The notes under the pieces were generated by a model. That model was not told where the DNA came from. It did no database searches and saw only the letters and a program-made list of their open reading frames with translations. A program made the translations under genes and the position numbers. Shown one piece after another: positions 34,666-39,424 of a stretch of 39,424 nucleotides of DNA. The stretch comes from Lautropia sp. GTDB taxonomy: Bacteria > Pseudomonadota > Gammaproteobacteria > Burkholderiales > Burkholderiaceae_E. The DNA lies in contig JAUMZD010000036.1 in assembly GCA_030528325.1 (NCBI GenBank), positions 1 to 39,424 on the forward strand, written 5' to 3'. How positions within the stretch are numbered: the stretch's first letter is position 1; the number at the start of each line of letters is the position of its first letter.

Positions 34666-36057
34666 TCAGTCCCGCTCGTGCCCGTCTTGTCCGGCGCGCG
34701 CGCCAGACGACGGGTGGGCCGAACTCGGAACCGTGGCCTGACGACGCCACAGCCATGGCACGATCACGATCATCAGCGCGCACAGGGCGGTGCCGAGCGC
34801 CAGCAGACCGGGATAGCCCAGACGCTGGGCCAGCGGCAGACTCAGGGCACCGGCGGCATAACCACCCGCCAGATAGATGCCGTACTGCATCGAGAAATCG
34901 GTGGCCGGCGTGTGCGGGCTGCTGCGGCCCATCATCAGCGTTCCCATCAATACCCCCATCGGCATGTACAAGCCCATGAATAGCGCCACACCCAGAAAAA
35001 CCCAGCCCTGACCCGCGCCGCTCAGCAAAGCCGTGGCCAGCGCCAGCACGGCCAGCAGCTGGGCCGGCACCATCACGCGCAGGGTCGTCGTGTTCGTCCA
35101 GCGTCGCATCGCCACACCCAGCAGCAGCATCGTGGCCGTGCCGCTCAGCGTGCCCAGCACATTCACCACCTGGCCGATCCGGTCAAGAGACCAGCCGGCG
35201 TCCACCAGCATGGGGGTCAGCACCCCATAGGACAGATAGACCCCGGCCTGGATCAGCAACAGGAGCAGCAGCCAGCGCCAGCCCGTGTCCGGCTTTTGCC
35301 AGAAATGCCAGAGTGTCCGCCAGTAGGCGGTCAGGGGTTGTATGCCAGGCGCCTGGGCGGCAGGAAAGTCGCGGGCTGCAAACCGGCCGCCCAAGCGCCT
35401 GGGCGCAGGGCGGGCATGGGGCGGTTCGCGATAGAAAACGGCCAGCAGCAGCGTGAGCGTATTCAGCGCCGTCAGGCTCAGGATGGCGGGCTGCCAGCCC
35501 AGATGGTTGTAGATCATCAGCACACCGCCGCCGCCCGCCACGAAGCCGAGCGTGCCGCAGGCCATCTGAAGTGCATTGCCAAGTCCCCGCTGGCGCGGAC
35601 TCAGCAACTGAACCGACAGCCCGTCGGCCGCCATGTCCTGGCAGGCCGTGAAGAACGACATGAACAGGCAGCCGATGATCAGCTGGCTGAATGGCAATGT
35701 CGTGCCCGACTGGACGGGAATGCGTGACATCAGCAACAGCGTGATGATCAGGCAGAGCTGCATGATCGACAGCCAGACACCATAGTGTCCGCGTCGGCCG
35801 AAACCGTAGCGATCCATCAGCGGTGCCCACAGGAACTTCAGTGCGGGGATCAGCCCCAGCAGATAGAGCCAGCCCAGATCATCCAGTGACGCGCCGCGGC
35901 TGCGCAGAATCGCGCTCAAGGACACGAAGAAGAAACTGAAAGCCACCGTCTGACTCAGATAGGCGCTGCACAGCAACGCCCATTCGTAGGGGCGCAGCAG
36001 TGGCTGCGTCAGGGGAGAGACCCCGGTCGACGGGTTCGGTGTACTGGCTTCGGACAT
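34666..36057 (-). CDS. AmpG/RhtX-FptX-like MFS permease with in-frame repeat
   Basis: 463-residue inner-membrane transporter of the major facilitator superfamily, about twelve hydrophobic segments. The first half has SLDDLGWLYLLGLIPALKFLWAPLMDRYGFGRRGHY, the motif seen in AmpG muropeptide permeases and RhtX/FptX siderophore permeases. The C-terminal half includes QYGIYLAGGYAAGAL. Between the two halves, the central loop carries RLGGRFAARDFPAAQAPG, which is encoded by a copy of repeat family B (35349-35405), so the repeat has been absorbed into the protein. Choice between peptidoglycan recycling and siderophore import is not possible from this context; no amp or siderophore gene is adjacent. 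Confidence 0.8.
   Translation of the reverse strand: MSEASTPNPSTGVSPLTQPLLRPYEWALLCSAYLSQTVAFSFFFVSLSAILRSRGASLDDLGWLYLLGLIPALKFLWAPLMDRYGFGRRGHYGVWLSIMQLCLIITLLLMSRIPVQSGTTLPFSQLIIGCLFMSFFTACQDMAADGLSVQLLSPRQRGLGNALQMACGTLGFVAGGGGVLMIYNHLGWQPAILSLTALNTLTLLLAVFYREPPHARPAPRRLGGRFAARDFPAAQAPGIQPLTAYWRTLWHFWQKPDTGWRWLLLLLLIQAGVYLSYGVLTPMLVDAGWSLDRIGQVVNVLGTLSGTATMLLLGVAMRRWTNTTTLRVMVPAQLLAVLALATALLSGAGQGWVFLGVALFMGLYMPMGVLMGTLMMGRSSPHTPATDFSMQYGIYLAGGYAAGALSLPLAQRLGYPGLLALGTALCALMIVIVPWLWRRQATVPSSAHPSSGARAGQDGHERD
35349..35405. repeat. Family B repeat core inside the MFS coding sequence
   Basis: 35359-35390 is identical over 32 bases to 9221-9252. The 11-base sequence GCGCCTGGGCG flanks it as a direct repeat (35349-35359 and 35395-35405), 46 bases apart. 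The gene stays open through the unit, in the loop between the two transmembrane halves of the protein. Confidence 0.75.
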
Positions 36058-36248
36058 GGTCGGGGCTTGAGGTGAGCGGTGAGAGGCGCGGGGCAGGGAG
36101 CACCGGGCAGGGCGCGCGGGGCACGGTATCTCCGGTGATGCTCATGGGCAAGCGGCATGGCACCGGGCCGAGACGGGGCAGCCCGCCATGATGCATGGCC
36201 GCCATTATCGTTCAGATGGGCGGGCGAAAAATCCAGATCGGATGGCGC

Positions 36249-36279
36249 AAAAAAGAGGCCACCCGGGTAGGGCGGCCTC
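36249..36279 (-). terminator. Rho-independent terminator of the oxide reductase gene
   Basis: On the minus strand a stem with GAGGCC at its base and GGCCTC as its partner, with inner CCC/GGG pairing, is followed by six T (plus strand A run at 36249-36254). It is 47 bases after the stop of the oxide reductase gene, which is thus transcribed alone. Confidence 0.85.
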
Positions 36280-36325
36280 GTGCATGGCAAACCGATGAGT
36301 GTCCCCGGCGTCTGCCCTGATGCGC

Positions 36326-39037
36326 TTACTGTTTCGCGTTCTTCATCAGGAAGTCCATCACCAGTTTCTGTTCCTCCTCGTTCAGGCCGGCGCGCGGGAA
36401 CATGCTCTGCGTGATGCCATGCCACTGCTTCTGCGTGAACTGGCCCGGATCACGCGGGCCGTGGCACACTGTGCAGCGCTGATAGAAGAGCCTCTCTCCG
36501 GGAGAGAGCGAGGCCGTCGCCTTCTCGCGCAGGGCCTCGGCACGATCCAGGCCGAACGCGGCTTCGTCGATCTTCAGATCGGTGCGCTTCACGATGGCTG
36601 GCGGCTCGTAGGCCCGGCTGCCACCCCGGTCGGCATCGGTGCACTTGCGCAGCGAGGCGATGCAGGTGTCGGCCGTGGTGGCCTGAGAGAGGCCGCTTGC
36701 GGCACGGCTGGACGTGATGAAGTTCACCAGCCCGTTGTTGCAGCGTCCCTTGCTGTCGAGCTGCGGCCAGGCGCCTTCATAGATGCTGACGACGCCCTTC
36801 ATGATCTTGTCCGACACGCGTGCACCCACCACCAGCGAACCGCGCTCGTTGTACAGCTCGACCAGATCACCATCCCTGATGCCGTTCGCCTTCGCATCCT
36901 CGACGCTGATCGTCAGCGGCTCCCGGGTCTGGATCTCGTAGGTCTTGCGCACCGGTTCGGCATTGGCCATCTGCGAATGCAGCCGGTTGTAGGGGTGTGG
37001 GCTGACCACATGCACCTGCCCGGGTTGCGCGTTACCCAGGTACTCGGCCGGCTCCAGCCACTTCGGCATCGGCGGACAATCCGGCAGCGCCATCCTGTCG
37101 ATGGTTTCCGAATACATCTCGATCAGCCCCGTCGGCGTGTGCAGCGGGTTTTTCTTCGGGTCGGCCCGGAAGTCACCATGACGCACCCAGCGGTGGGCTG
37201 CTTCGGGTGTCTTCAGCGTGATCGAGCCGGCCTTCCAGAATTCGTCGAACGGCATCTGCGAGGCGGCGGAGCTGGCCTCATAGGCAGCCTGCACGTAGTC
37301 CATCGGTTCGAGCCCTTCGGTGAAACCGGTCTCGACACCGCACAGCTCGGCCAGCCGGCGGAAGATCTCGAAGTCATCCAGCGAATCGCCCACGGGGGCG
37401 ATCAGCTGCTTCATCGCATAGAACTTGTTGATGTTGTAGGTGCCACCCGACGAAATGTCGTTGCGCTCGACCGTCGTGGTCGCGGCCAGCACGATGTCGG
37501 CCCAGCGGGTCGAGGCCGTCCACCAGCAGTCCTGCACGATCACCGTGTCCACCTTCTGCAGCGCCCTGATCAGTTCGTTCAGATCCTGCTGGTGCGACAT
37601 GAAGTTGTTGCCGGCGTTGTAGATCAGCTTCACCAGCGGATAGGTGTATTCCGACCCGTTGTAGGTGAACTTCTTGCCCGGGTTGTTCAGCATTTCACTG
37701 ATGCGTGAGGCTGGACAGATCTTCTTGACCGGATTGCGGCCTTGCGACAGCCCGGTGGGCGGGGTGGCACCCGACTGCGGCGTGCCGCCACCACCGTAGT
37801 GCCAGGAAAAGCCCACGCCCTGACCGGGCAGGCCGATGTTGCCCAGCACACAGGCAAAATTGACGATGGCCCAGTAGGGCATCTCGCCATGGTGCGCACG
37901 CTGGATCGCCCACGAGCCGGCGATCTGCGTGCGCTTGCTGGCGCACAGCTCGGCCAGCTGCCGGATGCGGGCGGCCGGAATGCCCGTGATCTTTGCAGCC
38001 CACTCCGGTGTCTTGGGGGGCGTGCCATCGGCATCCCTGCCTTCCAGGTAGGCCCGGAAACGCGCGAAGCCGACCGTGTACCGGTCGATGAAGGCCTGGT
38101 CGTGCCGGTTCTGGCTGATCAGGTGATAGCTCATCGCCAGGAACAGGGCCGTGTCGGTGTTCGGGATGATCGGCACCCACTCGGCGCCCAGCTTCTCGTC
38201 CGTGGTCGTCACCTGCGGGTTGATCGAAACGAATTTCACGCCCGCCTTCCTGATCGCTTCCCAGTTCGGGTACATGTCATGGTCGGCCACGGTGTATTCG
38301 ACCCGGTTGTTCTTGTCCGGATCGCTGCCCACGAACAGCACCAGCTCGCTGTGTTTCTCGACCTGCTCCCAGGCCGTCTGGGCCGAATACACTTCCAGAT
38401 CACCCAGCACCAGCGGCATGATGATCTGCCCGGCACCCGCCGAATAATCGCCCGTCGTCATCGACGAGCCGCCCAGCAGGTTGAAAAACCGCCCCTGCAG
38501 CACGTTCGGACGGAAGATGCCGGCATGTGACCAGCCGCCATACGAGCTGCTGAAACAGCCCTCGTTGCCGTGCTTCTCGATCGTGTCCAGAATGGCTTTG
38601 GCCGTCAGCCCCAGCGCCACCTCCCAGCTCACCTGCACGAAGGGTTCCTTGCCCCGCAGCTCGGGCTTCGTGTCGCCGGTCTTGTAGCCCTCCAGATAGG
38701 ACTTGCGCACCATCGGCCCGGCCACACGGGTCTTGTCATAGGTGCGGGCCACCACACCCTGCAACAGCATCGGCGTCGGCATCCGGTCGGTGGGCTGCGC
38801 CACCACGCTGTCCAGCCGGCCGTTCTTCACCGAAGCCATCAGCGGCCCGTAATGCGTGGCATGTGCCACCGTGCCCGTGAACTTCGCCAGCGCATGGGTT
38901 GCGGCCGCTTCACCCCCTGCTGTGCTGGCCGTACTGGCCAGTGCCTGCTGGATGGGGTTCAGCGCAAAACTGCCCGCCGCCAGACCCACTGCACCCGTTG
39001 CACCCGATTTGAGCAATTCCCGCCGTGTTGGACACAT
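36326..39037 (-). CDS. Tat-exported TMAO/S-oxide reductase with fused cytochrome c domain
   Basis: 903-residue periplasmic molybdenum (bis-MGD) enzyme of the DMSO/TMAO/biotin sulfoxide reductase branch. Order: Tat signal with twin Arg (TRRELLKSG, 4-12); YGPL and VVAQPTDRMPTPML; the Y166-G-G-W region; the Mo ligand Ser in GDYSAGAGQ (S199); central AGSWAIQRAHHGEMP and TSTRWADIVL; the MGD-binding C-terminal HPYNRLHSQMAN with VELYNERGSLV. At the end is a single haem c motif C855-T-V-C-H859 with M879 (QSM) as a likely axial ligand, then a TorC-like EEEQKLVMDFLMKNAKQ. A separate TorC-type partner is normally needed; here it is fused. The ATG at 39037 has AAGGA nine bases upstream. Natural substrate (TMAO, DMSO or methionine sulfoxide) is unresolved. 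A Mo-box lies upstream. Confidence 0.88.
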   Translation of the reverse strand: MCPTRRELLKSGATGAVGLAAGSFALNPIQQALASTASTAGGEAAATHALAKFTGTVAHATHYGPLMASVKNGRLDSVVAQPTDRMPTPMLLQGVVARTYDKTRVAGPMVRKSYLEGYKTGDTKPELRGKEPFVQVSWEVALGLTAKAILDTIEKHGNEGCFSSSYGGWSHAGIFRPNVLQGRFFNLLGGSSMTTGDYSAGAGQIIMPLVLGDLEVYSAQTAWEQVEKHSELVLFVGSDPDKNNRVEYTVADHDMYPNWEAIRKAGVKFVSINPQVTTTDEKLGAEWVPIIPNTDTALFLAMSYHLISQNRHDQAFIDRYTVGFARFRAYLEGRDADGTPPKTPEWAAKITGIPAARIRQLAELCASKRTQIAGSWAIQRAHHGEMPYWAIVNFACVLGNIGLPGQGVGFSWHYGGGGTPQSGATPPTGLSQGRNPVKKICPASRISEMLNNPGKKFTYNGSEYTYPLVKLIYNAGNNFMSHQQDLNELIRALQKVDTVIVQDCWWTASTRWADIVLAATTTVERNDISSGGTYNINKFYAMKQLIAPVGDSLDDFEIFRRLAELCGVETGFTEGLEPMDYVQAAYEASSAASQMPFDEFWKAGSITLKTPEAAHRWVRHGDFRADPKKNPLHTPTGLIEMYSETIDRMALPDCPPMPKWLEPAEYLGNAQPGQVHVVSPHPYNRLHSQMANAEPVRKTYEIQTREPLTISVEDAKANGIRDGDLVELYNERGSLVVGARVSDKIMKGVVSIYEGAWPQLDSKGRCNNGLVNFITSSRAASGLSQATTADTCIASLRKCTDADRGGSRAYEPPAIVKRTDLKIDEAAFGLDRAEALREKATASLSPGERLFYQRCTVCHGPRDPGQFTQKQWHGITQSMFPRAGLNEEEQKLVMDFLMKNAKQ

Positions 39038-39376
39038 CTTGTGGTTCCTTGTTCTGAGAAAGAGGTGGAATGCATGTCCCATCAGACATCTGCCATCGGC
39101 CTGCTGTACCGCAGCGGCTGCGCGCATTGGGGAACGCACCGGGCTGAAGATCAGGGCGCGTATCAGAAAACCCCCGAAGGCCACCAGATCCATGCGCCCC
39201 TGACAGCAGACATGGCAAATGTCGAGACCCGACATGCTTTTTCATTCTAGATAACAGCGTTTTATCCAGGAAAATGCTCGGGTAAAAAATTGGCGACACG
39301 CACCAAGGGTGCGGATCTCAGCCTCATTTTTCGGGTCTGATTCTGTTAAAATTAGGAAAGCTCAGGTTTTGATAAA

Positions 39377-39404
39377 TTCGTTATATAAGCGATTATATAT
39401 CGCT
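39377..39404. promoter_or_regulatory. ModE-type Mo-box
   Basis: Half-sites TTCGTTATATA (39377-39387) and TATATATCGCT (39394-39404) flank a six-base spacer and are imperfect inverted repeats of each other. On the complementary strand they read AGCGATATATA and TATATAACGAA, close to the Mo-box halves ATCGCTATATA and TATATAACGAT that bind the molybdate-responsive regulator ModE. It lies about 340 bases upstream of the molybdoenzyme gene; it might control that gene or a divergent gene outside the window. Confidence 0.55.
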
Positions 39405-39424
39405 GGTTTCTGGTTTCTGGTTTC
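39404..39424. repeat. Tandem 7-base repeat at window edge
   Basis: TGGTTTC is repeated exactly three times (39404-39410, 39411-39417, 39418-39424) and the window ends at the third copy, so the array may continue. Its first base overlaps the end of the Mo-box. Confidence 0.7.

Larger units (their letters stand above)
39038..39424. other. Upstream region of the oxide reductase gene, right window edge
   Basis: 387 bases without a convincing gene; frames that cross it are not protein-like. From 39240 onward it is markedly AT-rich, unlike the rest of the window, and holds likely promoters (a TAGAAT hexamer on the minus strand at 39246-39251), the Mo-box at 39377-39404, and a short tandem repeat at the edge. 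A neighbouring gene beyond the window may share these signals. Confidence 0.5.

Overview
The window is high-GC chromosomal DNA carrying 32 protein genes I can support. It has no rRNA, tRNA or CRISPR array, no transposase gene and no phage or plasmid functions. The order rsmD-coaD-ferredoxin, the PPK1/PPX pair, cytochrome bo3 oxidase, a UbiM-like hydroxylase and the general protein style point to a betaproteobacterium, most likely Burkholderiales. The genus cannot be fixed from the sequence alone; an oral Lautropia-like organism is one guess.

Layout. (1) 1-9.2 kb: rsmD, coaD and a 2[4Fe-4S] ferredoxin run rightward; a DadA-like oxidoreductase, a GH37 trehalase and ppk1 run leftward; ppx diverges from ppk1. 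(2) 9.2-21.3 kb: an acidic hypothetical protein, a DASS carboxylate transporter, two lipoproteins, a YigZ/IMPACT protein, a periplasmic aldose-epimerase-like protein, an AzgA purine permease, MetQ, a VUT-family (queuosine precursor) transporter tightly coupled to a divergent QueF-like T-fold protein, and CorA. (3) 21.4-26.7 kb: cyoABCD plus a SURF1 homologue, a quinol-oxidase operon. (4) 27-31.1 kb: an AGCS amino acid symporter behind a structured leader, then feoA-feoB and a 47-residue Cys-rich membrane protein for ferrous iron uptake. (5) 31.2-39 kb: a secreted App1/DUF2183 phosphatase-like protein, a DUF1287 protein, a UbiM-like hydroxylase, an AmpG/RhtX-type MFS permease, and a Tat-exported S-/N-oxide reductase with its own C-terminal haem c domain and a ModE-like Mo-box about 340 bp upstream.

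Three interspersed non-coding repeat families decorate the intergenic regions. One is a TA-flanked, Correia-like element (copies at the left edge, 14486-14549 and 28417-28686). One is a REP/MITE-like family built around a GGCAGGAAAGTCGCGGGCTG core (9.2, 34.5 and 35.4 kb, with degenerate relatives at 7.4 and 18.9 kb). One is a single 162-bp hairpin element at 26.8 kb. Insertions sit at gene 3' ends, one supplies a stop codon, and one is read through as part of the AmpG-like protein.

The most unusual biology is the VUT transporter/QueF-like pair, in which the catalytic Cys is kept but the NADPH motif and partner acids are lost. Next come the oxide reductase-cytochrome fusion with a Mo-box, the fungal-type Ca-binding trehalase, and the unassigned structured leader of the AGCS gene.
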